Under the pieces are notes generated by a model. It had not been told where the DNA came from. It made no database searches and worked only from the letters and a program-made list of their open reading frames with translations. From Anaerolineae bacterium (GTDB taxonomy: Bacteria > Chloroflexota > Anaerolineae > Aggregatilineales > J027), in the NCBI GenBank assembly GCA_021463865.1, contig JAJTXY010000007.1:124001-188000 (forward strand): a stretch of DNA of 64,000 nt. Reading direction: 5' to 3'. Shown one piece after another: positions 43,413 through 52,756 of the stretch; position 1 is the first letter of the stretch; every line of letters starts with the position of its first letter. The translations under genes were made by a program, and so were the position numbers.

Positions 43413-44414
43413 GTGGCGAAATACATCTTAAAACGGCTACTGCTGGTGATTCCCACCATGTACATTATTTCAATCTTGGTTTTTGTGACCATTCAACTCC
43501 CCCCCGGCGATTACGTCACGGTTATGTTGGAAAATATGCGTAATCAACAGACGGGCGGCACCACATGGACCCCCGAATTTGAAGAAGCAATGCGCGAACG
43601 CTATGGCTTGAATGAGCCAGTTTATGTGCAATACTACAAATGGGTCGAAAATATTGTCGTGCATGGTGATTTTGGGTACTCCTTTTATTACAATGTCTCC
43701 TCCGAACAAATGATTACCGATCGCATGGGGATGACGCTGGCGGTGTCGCTGTCCAGCTTTGTCTTTACGTGGATGATCGCCCTGCCCATCGGGGTGCTGT
43801 CGGCGGTGCGTCAATACAGCTTCGCGGATTATTTTTTCAGTTTCATTGGCTTTTTGGGTCTGGCTACCCCCGGTTTTCTCATCGCGCTGGTGTTGGTCTT
43901 TATCTCCTTCAAATATGGTGGGATTAGTGTGACCGGCCTGTTTTCGGACGAATACGAACAAGCACCGTGGTCATTTGCCAAAGTGATTGATCTGCTGAAA
44001 CACCTGTGGATTCCTATGATTATCATTGGCGTCTCCGGGACAGCCGGGTTAATCCGGGTAATGCGGGCCAATTTGCTGGATGAGCTTCACAAACCTTATG
44101 TGGAGGCGGCGCGTGCCAAAGGCCTGCCCGAATGGAAGTTGCTGATTAAGTATCCCCTGCGCCAAGCCATGAATCCCTTTGTCAGCACGCTTGGGTGGGT
44201 GCTGCCGGGGTTAATCGCAGGTGAAGCCATTATCTCGATTGTTTTGAATCTACCCACCAGCGGCCCGATCTTGCTGCAAGCGCTTAAACAGCAAGACATG
44301 TTTTTGGCCGCCGGGTTCTTGATGCTGCTTAGTCTGCTCACCATTACGGGAATGCTGCTGTCGGATATTTTGCTGGCATGGCTCGACCCACGTATCCGCT
44401 TTGAGTCGAAATAG
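43413..44414 (+). CDS. ABC transporter permease, OppB/DppB type
   Basis: 333 residues starting with GTG at 43413 behind a strong AAGGAGGTG RBS. It has the N-terminal helix YILKRLLLVIPTMYIISILVFVTI, an LHKPYVEAARAKGLPEWKL coupling loop, LPTSGPILLQALKQQDMFLAAG, and ends LLAWLDPRIRFESK. Paralogue of 17905-18888. Confidence 0.93.
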   Translation: MAKYILKRLLLVIPTMYIISILVFVTIQLPPGDYVTVMLENMRNQQTGGTTWTPEFEEAMRERYGLNEPVYVQYYKWVENIVVHGDFGYSFYYNVSSEQMITDRMGMTLAVSLSSFVFTWMIALPIGVLSAVRQYSFADYFFSFIGFLGLATPGFLIALVLVFISFKYGGISVTGLFSDEYEQAPWSFAKVIDLLKHLWIPMIIIGVSGTAGLIRVMRANLLDELHKPYVEAARAKGLPEWKLLIKYPLRQAMNPFVSTLGWVLPGLIAGEAIISIVLNLPTSGPILLQALKQQDMFLAAGFLMLLSLLTITGMLLSDILLAWLDPRIRFESK

Positions 44415-44425
44415 AGGAAATCGCT

Positions 44426-45607
44426 ATGGCCCATCGCGTGATCCCTTTTCCCAAACGAGTGCCCGCCGAGGTGACGGCTGTGGAAGAAACCGACGCCCCG
44501 AAAATTCTGGTGGCCTCGCAGTGGCGTTTGATGTGGTGGAAATTCCGCAAACACCGCCTTGCCATGATGAGCTTGGTGATAATCTTCACCTTCTACTTTG
44601 TGGCCTTTTTTGCGGGATTTTTTGCCCCCTTTACCAAAGAGTTCTATTCCAAGAACTATACCCAAGCCCCACCCCAGAGCGTGCATCTTTTTGATAACGG
44701 CCAATTTTCGCCCTTCGTGTATGCCTATAAACAAAAAACCGATCCGATGACCTATAAGCGCAGTTACACGGAAGACAAAGAAAAGAAAATCCGCTTGGGC
44801 TTTTTTGTCAAAGGCGAAGAATATCAAATCGGGTTTGGAGGCATCCCTGTTCCAGTTATCAACAAACTTTCAGTCAAATGGGATGTGCATTTTTTTGGCC
44901 CGGTTGAAACAGGTGCCCCCTTTTATTTTCTGGGGGCGGATGACACCGGACATGATTTGTGGAGCCGCATGATTTATGGCGCCCAGATTTCGCTGTCCAT
45001 TGGTCTGGTCGGGGTGTTCCTTAGTCTTGGGCTTGGCATTTTGCTCGGCGGCATCTCCGGTCTAATCGGTGGGATAGTGGACAACTTTATTCAACGCCTG
45101 ATTGAGGTGCTGCGTTCCATTCCAGATATTCCGCTGTGGATGGCATTAGCCACCGCCGTGCCGCCGCGTTGGAGTCCTGTGGCGGTCTATTTCGGCATCA
45201 CCATCATCCTCTCCCTGCTCGGTTGGACGGGGATGGCGCGGGTGGTGCGTGGCAAGTTTTTGTCGCTGCGGGAGGAAGATTTTGTCGTCGCGGCGGAACT
45301 GGATTCAGTGCCCCGTATGCGGATTATCACGCGGCACATGATCCCCTCGTTTATGAGCCATATTATCGCCTCGGTGACACTGGCAATCCCCGGCATGATT
45401 TTGGGGGAAACGGCCCTCAGCTTTTTGGGATTGGGGCTGCGTAAACCGGTGGTTAGTTGGGGGGTGATGCTGCATGAGGCCCAAAATATCCCGGCGATTG
45501 CCAATACCCCTTGGCTGCTCATCCCCGGATTGGCTGTCGTGATTACTGTGCTGGCCTTTAACTTTTTGGGTGATGGCCTGCGCGACGCCGCCGACCCCTA
45601 TCATTGA
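44426..45607 (+). CDS. ABC transporter permease, OppC/DppC type with long periplasmic insert
   Basis: 393 residues. After TM1 (about 42-65) comes a roughly 110-residue insert beginning FFAPFTKEFYSKNYTQ and containing PPQSVHLFDNGQFSPFVYAYK, then the permease core with DDTGHDLWSRMIYGAQISLSIGL and an REEDFVVAAELDSVP coupling loop, ending NFLGDGLRDAADPYH. The insert corresponds to that in 16709-17881. It is 11 bp after the preceding permease. Confidence 0.92.
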   Translation: MAHRVIPFPKRVPAEVTAVEETDAPKILVASQWRLMWWKFRKHRLAMMSLVIIFTFYFVAFFAGFFAPFTKEFYSKNYTQAPPQSVHLFDNGQFSPFVYAYKQKTDPMTYKRSYTEDKEKKIRLGFFVKGEEYQIGFGGIPVPVINKLSVKWDVHFFGPVETGAPFYFLGADDTGHDLWSRMIYGAQISLSIGLVGVFLSLGLGILLGGISGLIGGIVDNFIQRLIEVLRSIPDIPLWMALATAVPPRWSPVAVYFGITIILSLLGWTGMARVVRGKFLSLREEDFVVAAELDSVPRMRIITRHMIPSFMSHIIASVTLAIPGMILGETALSFLGLGLRKPVVSWGVMLHEAQNIPAIANTPWLLIPGLAVVITVLAFNFLGDGLRDAADPYH

Positions 45608-45622
45608 TGAGGAAGTCACAAC

Positions 45623-46675
45623 ATGACGCAACCATTACTCGAAATTCATGATCTAAAAGTCCACTTCTTCACCGATGAAGGCGTTGTCCGCGCGGTAGAT
45701 GGGGTTGAACTTTCCATCCAGAGCGGCAAAACACTCTGTTTGGTAGGCGAAAGTGGCAGCGGCAAGAGTGTGACGGCCCGCGCCATCCTGCAAATTGTGC
45801 GGCGGCCCGGCAGAGTGGTGTCGGGCAGTATCCTCTATCATCAACCTCGACCCGATGGCACAACCAAAACGATTGATATTGCGACCCTTAGACCCACTGG
45901 GGTGGATGTTCGGCGGATTCGCGGCAACGAGATTTCGATGATTTTCCAAGAGCCGATGAGTTCGCTGAGTTCAAATTACACCGTCGGCAATCAAATCATG
46001 GAGGCCATCCTGCTCCACAGTGATGCGTCCAAAGCGGAGGCGCGGAATCGCACGATTGAACTGCTAGGGCGGGTGGGATTGCCCAAACCTGAACAACGGA
46101 TTGACGAATATCCGTTTCGACTCAGTGGCGGGATGTTGCAGCGCTGCATGATTGCGATGGCCCTGTCATGTAACCCGAAACTATTGATTGCCGATGAACC
46201 GACCACTGCGCTGGATGTGACCACCCAAGCCCAGATTCTGGACTTGATGAAAGAATTGCAGGCCGATTATGGCATGGCGATCTTGTTCATCACCCACGAT
46301 TTGGGGGTGGTGGCGGAAATTGCCGACGATGTGGCGGTGATGTATCTGGGGAATGTGGTCGAAAATTCGGATGCCGACACCATTTTTAATAATCCCAAAC
46401 ATCCCTATACCCAAGCCCTGCTGCGTTCGATTCCTAAGATTGGCCTGTCGCATCAACGCCTTGATCCGATCAAGGGCATGGTGCCGTCACCGTTCCAACG
46501 ACCAACGGGCTGTCCGTTCCATACGCGCTGTGATCGTCAGGTCAAAGGGCTGTGCAATCGGGTTGAACCGAAACTGACGGTGGTTGCTCCATATCACACC
46601 GCCAGTTGTTTGATGTATGACCCCGCCTATCAAAACGAATTTGTCCATACGGAAGTCGAGATGAGTCATGGTTGA
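45623..46675 (+). CDS. ABC transporter ATP-binding protein, OppD/DppD type
   Basis: 350 residues with Walker [10 protein letters not shown] (about 38), a Q-loop insert ([22 protein letters not shown]), signature LSGGMLQR (about 168), Walker [13 protein letters not shown], and C-terminal [16 protein letters not shown]. The stop overlaps the next ATPase gene by 8 bp. Confidence 0.93.
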   Translation: MTQPLLEIHDLKVHFFTDEGVVRAVDGVELSIQSGKTLCLVGESGSGKSVTARAILQIVRRPGRVVSGSILYHQPRPDGTTKTIDIATLRPTGVDVRRIRGNEISMIFQEPMSSLSSNYTVGNQIMEAILLHSDASKAEARNRTIELLGRVGLPKPEQRIDEYPFRLSGGMLQRCMIAMALSCNPKLLIADEPTTALDVTTQAQILDLMKELQADYGMAILFITHDLGVVAEIADDVAVMYLGNVVENSDADTIFNNPKHPYTQALLRSIPKIGLSHQRLDPIKGMVPSPFQRPTGCPFHTRCDRQVKGLCNRVEPKLTVVAPYHTASCLMYDPAYQNEFVHTEVEMSHG

Positions 46676-47726
46676 GCCAACACCGTCCCTCCTAGAAGTA
46701 CGCAATTTGAGCATGTGGTTTCCACGCCGCAGTGGGTTATTGGGCCGCAACGTGAGTTATGTCAAAGCGGTGGATGATGTCAGTTTTACCGTTCAGCGTG
46801 GCGAGACTTTAGGCTTGGTGGGTGAAAGCGGCTGTGGCAAGACCACCGTTGGGCGCTGTGTGGTGCGCATGTATCGGCCTACAGGCGGCGAGATTATCTA
46901 TCGTGCCAAAGACACCGATGCGGTAGATTTAGCCAAGCTGACCCGCGATGAACTGAAACCCTATCGCCAGCAAATCCGCCTCATTTTCCAAGACCCCTAT
47001 TCGTCACTCAATCCGCGTATGACCGTGTTTGAGATCGTCAGCGAGGTGTTAAAGGTCAATCATCTGGCGGCGGGCAGCGATTTGGAAGACCGCGTGGCCC
47101 TCCTGCTGAAACGTGTTGGCTTGCGACCCGAATATATGCGGCGTTATCCCCATGCTTTTAGCGGCGGCGAACGTCAGCGCATTGTCATTGCCCGCGCCCT
47201 TGCCACCAATCCGCAGTTGGTCGTGGCGGACGAGGCGATTTCGGCGTTGGATGTTTCCATTCGCGCCCAAATCTTGAATCTATTAAAAGACCTGCAAGAA
47301 GAATTTGGCTTGACCTATCTGTTTATCGCCCACGACTTGAGTGTGATTCGGCATATTTGTGATCGGGTCAATGTGATGTATGTCGGGAAATTGGCCGAAC
47401 TAGCCGAGGCGAGTGCGCTCTATGCCCATCCCAAGCACCCTTACACCGAAGCGCTGATGTCCGCGGTGCCGATTCATAACCCCCGCCATCGCAGCCAGCA
47501 ACAGCGTATCCGACTGGAAGGGGATGTCGCTGACCCAGCCAATCCGCCGAGCGGGTGCTATTTCCATCCCCGCTGCCGCTATGCCATTGAACGCTGCCAA
47601 ACCGAAGCCCCGCCGTTAGAGGTTATGTGGGAAGATGCTGAACATTTTGTCGCCTGCCATCGCGCCAAAGAATTATCGCTGCGTGGTGCAGTGGATGAGC
47701 AGTTGGCTGAGGTGGAGACTGTATAA
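46668..47726 (+). CDS. ABC transporter ATP-binding protein, OppF/DppF type
   Basis: 352 residues with Walker [10 protein letters not shown] (about 51), signature FSGGERQR (about 165), Walker [13 protein letters not shown] (Ala-Ile in place of Pro-Val), and C-terminal [15 protein letters not shown]. It completes the five-gene importer. The following 156-bp gap has a family-B hairpin. Confidence 0.93.
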   Translation: MVEPTPSLLEVRNLSMWFPRRSGLLGRNVSYVKAVDDVSFTVQRGETLGLVGESGCGKTTVGRCVVRMYRPTGGEIIYRAKDTDAVDLAKLTRDELKPYRQQIRLIFQDPYSSLNPRMTVFEIVSEVLKVNHLAAGSDLEDRVALLLKRVGLRPEYMRRYPHAFSGGERQRIVIARALATNPQLVVADEAISALDVSIRAQILNLLKDLQEEFGLTYLFIAHDLSVIRHICDRVNVMYVGKLAELAEASALYAHPKHPYTEALMSAVPIHNPRHRSQQQRIRLEGDVADPANPPSGCYFHPRCRYAIERCQTEAPPLEVMWEDAEHFVACHRAKELSLRGAVDEQLAEVETV

Positions 47727-47745
47727 GCTAGACCCCTTGCCAATT

Positions 47746-47790
47746 TGACCTCACCCCCCGGCCCCTCTCCGAAGGCTTTCAGAGAGGGGG
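47746..47790. repeat. Family-B hairpin between importer and GH31
   Basis: CCTCACCCCCCGGCCCCTCTC then GAGAGGGGG; the CCCCTCTC/GAGAGGGG arms pair with a 12-nt loop (47762-47790). It may separate or attenuate expression of the alpha-xylosidase gene relative to the importer. Confidence 0.6.
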
Positions 47791-47882
47791 AGCAAAGCAA
47801 AATGAAACGTGGTCGGATGACTGAAAAAAGGCGATGAAGAGCCTGAAATTTTTGCACTTATGTTTCTACGAAGGATGACTTT

Positions 47883-49910
47883 ATGAAGTTCGATTATGGG
47901 CAATGGATGTTACAACCCGGCACAGAGGCTATTTATCCGCTGACCGTGACACATGTCGAGGTTGAACCCCACGCCGTCACCCTCAGCGGCTACAATCATC
48001 ACGTGCATGGACGCGGCAGTTTTATTGACGGCACGCTGATTACCGCCCGTTTTTCATCCCCGCTGCCAAACGTGATTCGTGTCCAACTGAATCATTTTAA
48101 GGGTCGGCGGGAACGTCTGCCTGCTTTTGCCCTCGATTATGGCCTGCAAAATGACGACGCCGAGGTGCTATGTGATGAAACACAGGTCTGGTTGAATGCA
48201 GGTCGGCTGGCGGTGCAGATGCCACGCAGCGGCGAATGGCGGTTTGCGTTTTACCGCGACGGTGAACCCCTAACCGCCAGCGAACCCCATGCAGTGGGCC
48301 TGTTTAAACAAAACGGCGAAACGTACCTGCGCGAACAGCTTTCCCTTCAGGTTGGGGAGGCGATTTATGGCTTGGGGGAGCGCTTTGGGCCGTTCATCAA
48401 AAATGGACAGTCGCTGGATATATGGAATCACGACGCCGGGACGAATTCAGAATATGCCTACAAAAATGTGCCGTTTTATTTGACCAGTCAGGGCTATGGC
48501 GTTTTGGTCAATCATCCGGGGCAGGTCTCCTATGAAGTCGGAACCAGCCATGTTAGCCGGGTGCAGTTCAGCGTGCATGGTCACAGTCTGGAATACTATA
48601 TTTTCGCGGGGCCGACCCCCAAAGATGCCCTTGAGCAGTACACAGCATTGAGTGGCCGCCCCCCCAAACTCCCGGATTGGTCATTTGGCCTTTGGCTTTC
48701 GACCTCGTTTACCACCAACTATAACGAAGCGGACATCCTCAACAACATTGATCGTATGGAAGAACTCGACATCCCGATCAGCGTCTTTCACTTTGACTGC
48801 TTCTGGATGCGCGAACTGACATGGACGAGTTTCTTGTGGGATGAGCGCAACTTCCCCGATCCCGAAGGATTGCTGCGGCGCATCAAAGAAAAGGGCATCA
48901 AAATCTGTTTGTGGATCAACCCCTATATCGCGGAATCCTCTATCGTGTTTGAAGAGGCCGCCCAACAGGGTTATTTGCTGAAAAACAAGGAGGGCGACAC
49001 CTTCCAAGCGGATTTCTGGCAGCCGGGCATCGGGCTGGTGGATTTTACCAATCCGGCGGCGCGTGAGTGGTATACAAGCCATCTTAAGCGATTACTGGAT
49101 ATGGGGGTAGATGCGTTTAAGACCGATTTTGGCGAACGTATCCCCACCGACGTGGTCTATTATGACGGCTCCGACCCCGAACGAATGCACAATTATTATG
49201 CCTATCTGTATAACCAGACGGTGTTTGATTTGCTGCGCCACGAAAAAGGTGAAGGCGAGGCGGTGGTGTTTGCCCGATCTGGCACGGCGGGTTCACAGCG
49301 TTTCCCGGTGCATTGGGGCGGCGATAATACCTCTAACTATCCTTCAATGGCGGAGACGCTGCGCGGTGGGTTATCCCTCTGTCTAAGCGGATTTGGCTAT
49401 TGGAGTCACGACATCAGCGGGTTTAATGACACCGCCACGCCAGATTTGTATAAACGTTGGGTGGCGTTTGGGCTATTTTCATCCCACAGCCGCCTGCATG
49501 GGGCCAATAGTGCCAAGATGCCGTGGTTGTTTGATGACGAATCCATTGAAGTCTTGCGGTTCTTTAATCACCTAAAAGCTCGCCTGATGCCCTATTTGCT
49601 CGATATGGGCAGTGAAGCCTCCGCGCATGGTTGGCCGATGCTGCGGGCGATGGTGTTGGAGTTCCCCAACGATCCCACCTGCCGCTATCTCGATCAGCAA
49701 TATATGTTAGGGTCGGCCCTGCTGGTCGCGCCTGTTTTTCACCCAGCCGGACAGGTCACGTATTATTTGCCAGCGGGTGAATGGCGCAATTTGCTAACAG
49801 GCTTAACTACGCAAGGGGGCGGTTGGCGCACCGAAACCCATGATTATTTCAGTCTGCCGCTGTGGGTACACACCGAACGCGGCGCACAATGGAAGTGTCT
49901 GAACTCCTAG
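47883..49910 (+). CDS. GH31 alpha-xylosidase (YicI type)
   Basis: 675 residues, cytoplasmic (no signal). The catalytic domain has ISVFHFDCFWMRELTWTSF (about 298-316), a stretch characteristic of YicI-like alpha-xylosidases. The nucleophile Asp is in AFKTDFGERIPTD (about 414-426) and the acid/base Asp in HWGGDNTSNYPSM (about 478-490). AAGGA precedes the start. Alpha-xylosidase removes xylose from the non-reducing end of xyloglucan oligosaccharides, complementing the GH42 and GH29 enzymes of this locus. A strong terminator follows. Confidence 0.93.
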   Translation: MKFDYGQWMLQPGTEAIYPLTVTHVEVEPHAVTLSGYNHHVHGRGSFIDGTLITARFSSPLPNVIRVQLNHFKGRRERLPAFALDYGLQNDDAEVLCDETQVWLNAGRLAVQMPRSGEWRFAFYRDGEPLTASEPHAVGLFKQNGETYLREQLSLQVGEAIYGLGERFGPFIKNGQSLDIWNHDAGTNSEYAYKNVPFYLTSQGYGVLVNHPGQVSYEVGTSHVSRVQFSVHGHSLEYYIFAGPTPKDALEQYTALSGRPPKLPDWSFGLWLSTSFTTNYNEADILNNIDRMEELDIPISVFHFDCFWMRELTWTSFLWDERNFPDPEGLLRRIKEKGIKICLWINPYIAESSIVFEEAAQQGYLLKNKEGDTFQADFWQPGIGLVDFTNPAAREWYTSHLKRLLDMGVDAFKTDFGERIPTDVVYYDGSDPERMHNYYAYLYNQTVFDLLRHEKGEGEAVVFARSGTAGSQRFPVHWGGDNTSNYPSMAETLRGGLSLCLSGFGYWSHDISGFNDTATPDLYKRWVAFGLFSSHSRLHGANSAKMPWLFDDESIEVLRFFNHLKARLMPYLLDMGSEASAHGWPMLRAMVLEFPNDPTCRYLDQQYMLGSALLVAPVFHPAGQVTYYLPAGEWRNLLTGLTTQGGGWRTETHDYFSLPLWVHTERGAQWKCLNS

Positions 49911-49937
49911 TCCAGAAGGCGATTTTTCCATAACCTC

Positions 49938-49978
49938 TCAGGGAAGGCTTTTTTGCAGGCTTTCCCTGATTTCATTTC
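49938..49978 (+). terminator. Terminator after the GH31 gene
   Basis: TCAGGGAAGGC...GGCTTTCCCTGA forms a stem of about 10 bp around a T-rich loop, followed by TTTCATTTCT. It separates the GH31 transcript from the next LacI promoter. Confidence 0.75.
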
Positions 49979-50019
49979 TGCCCATGAAAACGAATTTTGA
50001 AAATATTTCTGCAAATTGA

Positions 50020-50066
50020 TTGACAAATCTTGCAGATAGGGATATGCTTTCTGCAAACGCTTGCAG
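50020..50066 (+). promoter_or_regulatory. Promoter with operator A for the LacI/CUT1/GH3/GH8 operon
   Basis: TTGACA (50020-50025), exactly 17 bp, TATGCT (50043-50048), then operator CTGCAAACGCTTGCAG (50051-50066) over the expected transcription start. The operator form TGCAA-N4-TTGCA is typical of LacI-family sites. Confidence 0.8.
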
Positions 50067-50115
50067 GTTTATTCAATATATTTTGGACGCAGGCGGATAA
50101 AATTCTGGTTTTTTA

Positions 50116-50131
50116 TTGCAAACGCTTGCAA
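50116..50131. promoter_or_regulatory. LacI-type operator B
   Basis: TTGCAAACGCTTGCAA, identical to operator C and differing from operator A only in the outer base pair. Centre-to-centre distance to A is 65 bp. Confidence 0.8.
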
Positions 50132-50176
50132 AATTGCTAAATATTGGAATCTATACATCGAAGTTTTGATTTAGCA

Positions 50177-50192
50177 TTGCAAACGCTTGCAA
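50177..50192. promoter_or_regulatory. LacI-type operator C
   Basis: TTGCAAACGCTTGCAA in the leader, 21 bp before the regulator's start codon and 61 bp from operator B. Together A, B and C allow looping or cooperative binding and point to autoregulation. Confidence 0.8.
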
Positions 50193-50213
50193 AGGCTGAA
50201 GCTAGAGGCCTTT

Positions 50214-51254
50214 ATGAGCGAAATAAACACCAGTGTAACTATCTTAGATGTTGCACGTGAGGCCGGAGTGTCCTATTCAACGGTTTCACGGGTACTCAGT
50301 GGTTATAACTATGTCAAGGACTCGACGCGCGAACGGGTGCTTGAAGCAGTTGAACGACTTGGGTATGTGGTCAATCAACAAGCGCGGAGCTTGGCAGGCG
50401 GCAAATCTGGTGTGATTGGTCTGCTCGTCCCCGGCCTCGACAACGGCTATATCGGCGAAATTGCACGTGGCATTGACGAAGAACTCTCCAAATCTAGCTA
50501 CGACCTCCTCCTTTATACCACCCACCGCACCAGCACCGAAGCCTCCTATGCCCTAAAAATGACCAAAGGCCTAGCAGATGGCGTGCTGCTGGTAGTGCCG
50601 CTGCTCACGACTGGTTATATCGAGACCCTCCGTGAGCAGAACTTCCCTTACGTGCTGATTGACCAAGTAGACCCCAATAATCGCAGCTCAGTAGTAGATA
50701 GCTTGAATCGTCAGGGGGCCTATGAAGCCACGCAATATCTTTTGGGCTTAGGGCATCGGCGCATCGGCTTTATCACCGGGTTGATGAAACTGCGCAGCGC
50801 TGAAGAGCGACTGGCCGGGCATATGGCAGCCCTGCGCGATGCTGGAGTGTCGGTTGAAGAAGACCTGATTCAAACCGGTGATTTTTGGCGCAGAGAAGGC
50901 TACGAAGCCGCCGAACGCTTATTAAATCTCCACAACCCCCCCACCGCGATTTTTGCTTCCAATGACCTTTCCGCATTTGGCGTAATGGAAGCCGTTCGCG
51001 CCTATGGATTGCAAGTTCCACACGATATTTCCGTCATCGGTTTCGATGATATTCCACAAGCGTCGTTGGTCTATCCCCGGTTGACAACTGTCCGTCAGCC
51101 GTTGGATGAAATGGGCAGGATTGCGGCGCGACTGTTGATTGAGCAGATTGAAAACCCCGATAGGCCAATTCGTCATGTGACCCTGCCCACCTCGCTCGTT
51201 ATTCGGGAATCATGTCAATCCCCCCAGCAATCGTGGCTTGATTTAAGGAGGTGA
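50214..51254 (+). CDS. LacI-family regulator of the xylo-oligosaccharide locus
   Basis: 346 residues from ATG 50214 (AGAGG 6 nt upstream); a TTG-initiated extension from 50187 would overlap operator C. Helix-turn-helix VTILDVAREAGVSYSTVSRVL (about 8-28), hinge VNQQARSLAGGKSG, then an effector domain with IFASNDLSAFGVMEAVRAYG. It is the first gene of its own operon, preceding the binding-protein gene by 69 bp. Confidence 0.9.
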   Translation: MSEINTSVTILDVAREAGVSYSTVSRVLSGYNYVKDSTRERVLEAVERLGYVVNQQARSLAGGKSGVIGLLVPGLDNGYIGEIARGIDEELSKSSYDLLLYTTHRTSTEASYALKMTKGLADGVLLVVPLLTTGYIETLREQNFPYVLIDQVDPNNRSSVVDSLNRQGAYEATQYLLGLGHRRIGFITGLMKLRSAEERLAGHMAALRDAGVSVEEDLIQTGDFWRREGYEAAERLLNLHNPPTAIFASNDLSAFGVMEAVRAYGLQVPHDISVIGFDDIPQASLVYPRLTTVRQPLDEMGRIAARLLIEQIENPDRPIRHVTLPTSLVIRESCQSPQQSWLDLRR

Positions 51255-51323
51255 TAAGTATCAAGAGGCTGTATACACACATATCTTCGGAATTTCAATT
51301 CTGTGAAAATTAGGAGCTAGACC

Positions 51324-52622
51324 ATGAAAAAGTTTTTGCCGGTGTTCTCAGTAGTTTTAGCCATTGTGACGATTCTGTCGCTGGGTCTCGGCAGCACCCA
51401 ACCCAAAGCCGCCGCGCAAGATCAGGTCACCATTACGTGGTGGCATATCGGCACCGTCGAGGACCAAGGGGCCTATTGGCAGTCGCTCGCTGATGCCTAT
51501 ATGGAAGCGAACCCCAATGTCACCATCGAAATTACCATTTTGGAAAATGAAGCCTTTAAGGAACGTCTTGTCACTGTTATGCAGGCAGGCGATCCACCAG
51601 ACGTCTTCCAAAGCTGGGGTGGTGGTGTCTTGTGGGAATTTGCCGAGGCTGGCCTTGTTCGTAATATCGCCCCCGAATTGGAAGGCGAGTGGAAAGATTC
51701 ATTCTCGGCCCAAGCTGCGTTGGAACTGTATGGGCGAGATGGCGAATACTATGGTGTGCCATGGACATGGGGCACTGTTGGTCTGTTCTATAACAAAGCC
51801 CTGTTTGCCGAAGCTGGCCTTGACCCAGAAGCTCCACCCGTGACATGGGAAGAATTCCTAGCCGCGGTGCAGGCACTTAAGGATGCAGGCATTACCCCGA
51901 TTGCGTTGGGCGAAGGCGACAAATGGCCCGGCCACTTCTGGTGGGTCTATCTAGCCATCCGTCTGGGTGGTGAGCAGGCGTTCTTGGATGCCTACAACCG
52001 CGATGGCGCGTTCACCGATGAGCCATTTGTACAGGCGGGTGAATATCTGCAACAGTTGATTGACCTCGAACCGTTCCCCGATGGCTTCATGGGTCTGAGT
52101 TATAATGATCAAGCTGGTCTGATGGGCGATGGTAAGGCTGCGATGGAACTGATGGGCCAATGGGCACCCAGCGTCCAAAGGGATAACAGCGAAAACGGTG
52201 GTGAAGCCATCGAAGGCAACCTCGGCTGGTTCCCCTTCCCAGTGATTGAAGGCGGCGCGGGTAATCCCGGTGACGTACTCGGCGGTGGCGATGGTTATGC
52301 CGTTGGTTCCAATGCCGAAGATGAAGCCGTTGATTTCCTAAAATTCATCACCTCTGCCGAAAATCAGGCCGCAGGCGCGAAGATATGGATTCTCCCCACA
52401 GTTGCCGCTGCTGAATCCGCAATTGAAGATCCAGTTCTGCAAACCATCTTGGTTGCACGCAACAGCGCCACCTATTCGCAACTGTACTATGACCAATTCT
52501 TGCCACCCGCTGTTGGGCAGGCTGTGAATGACGCGGTACAGGGGTTGTTTGAAGGTACGCTCTCACCAGAAGATGTGGCATCAGCTATCGAAGATGAAGC
52601 CTCGTTTGAACTAGACGAATAA
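51324..52622 (+). CDS. ABC transporter substrate-binding protein, family 1 (sugar type)
   Basis: 432 residues with a Sec signal peptide (MKKFLPVFSVVLAIVTILSLGL...AAAQ). Carbohydrate-binding (CUT1) features: VTITWWHIG, then GDPPDVFQSWGGGVLWEFAEAG and GLFYNKALFAEAGLD. AGGAG precedes the ATG. It is followed by two MalF/MalG-type permeases. The ligand is inferred as a xylo- or gluco-oligosaccharide from the GH3 and GH8 genes downstream. Confidence 0.92.
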   Translation: MKKFLPVFSVVLAIVTILSLGLGSTQPKAAAQDQVTITWWHIGTVEDQGAYWQSLADAYMEANPNVTIEITILENEAFKERLVTVMQAGDPPDVFQSWGGGVLWEFAEAGLVRNIAPELEGEWKDSFSAQAALELYGRDGEYYGVPWTWGTVGLFYNKALFAEAGLDPEAPPVTWEEFLAAVQALKDAGITPIALGEGDKWPGHFWWVYLAIRLGGEQAFLDAYNRDGAFTDEPFVQAGEYLQQLIDLEPFPDGFMGLSYNDQAGLMGDGKAAMELMGQWAPSVQRDNSENGGEAIEGNLGWFPFPVIEGGAGNPGDVLGGGDGYAVGSNAEDEAVDFLKFITSAENQAAGAKIWILPTVAAAESAIEDPVLQTILVARNSATYSQLYYDQFLPPAVGQAVNDAVQGLFEGTLSPEDVASAIEDEASFELDE

Positions 52623-52640
52623 TCTCCGAACCTGCCAGAT

Positions 52641-52695
52641 GGGTGAGGTGTACGCTGACCGGCGACGGGAATTGCAGGGCAGCTACACCCCACCC
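52641..52695 (+). other. Stem-loop between binding protein and permease
   Basis: GGGTGAGGTGTA (52641-52652) pairs with TACACCCCACCC (52684-52695) at 11 of 12 positions, around a 31-nt loop. No T-run follows. It sits 19 nt after the binding-protein stop, the third such structure in this position in the window. Confidence 0.7.
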
Positions 52696-52756
52696 TCTGT
52701 CACACGTGAAGTATATCAGTAAATCACCGCCATCAGTTTAGCAAAGGATTAGGCTC

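Noticed and set aside
36102-49910. Host-glycan (mucin-type) fucose/galactose utilisation
   Set aside because: The YicI-type alpha-xylosidase and neighbouring xylan and pectin loci fit plant xyloglucan better, although GH29 and GH42 alone would allow it.
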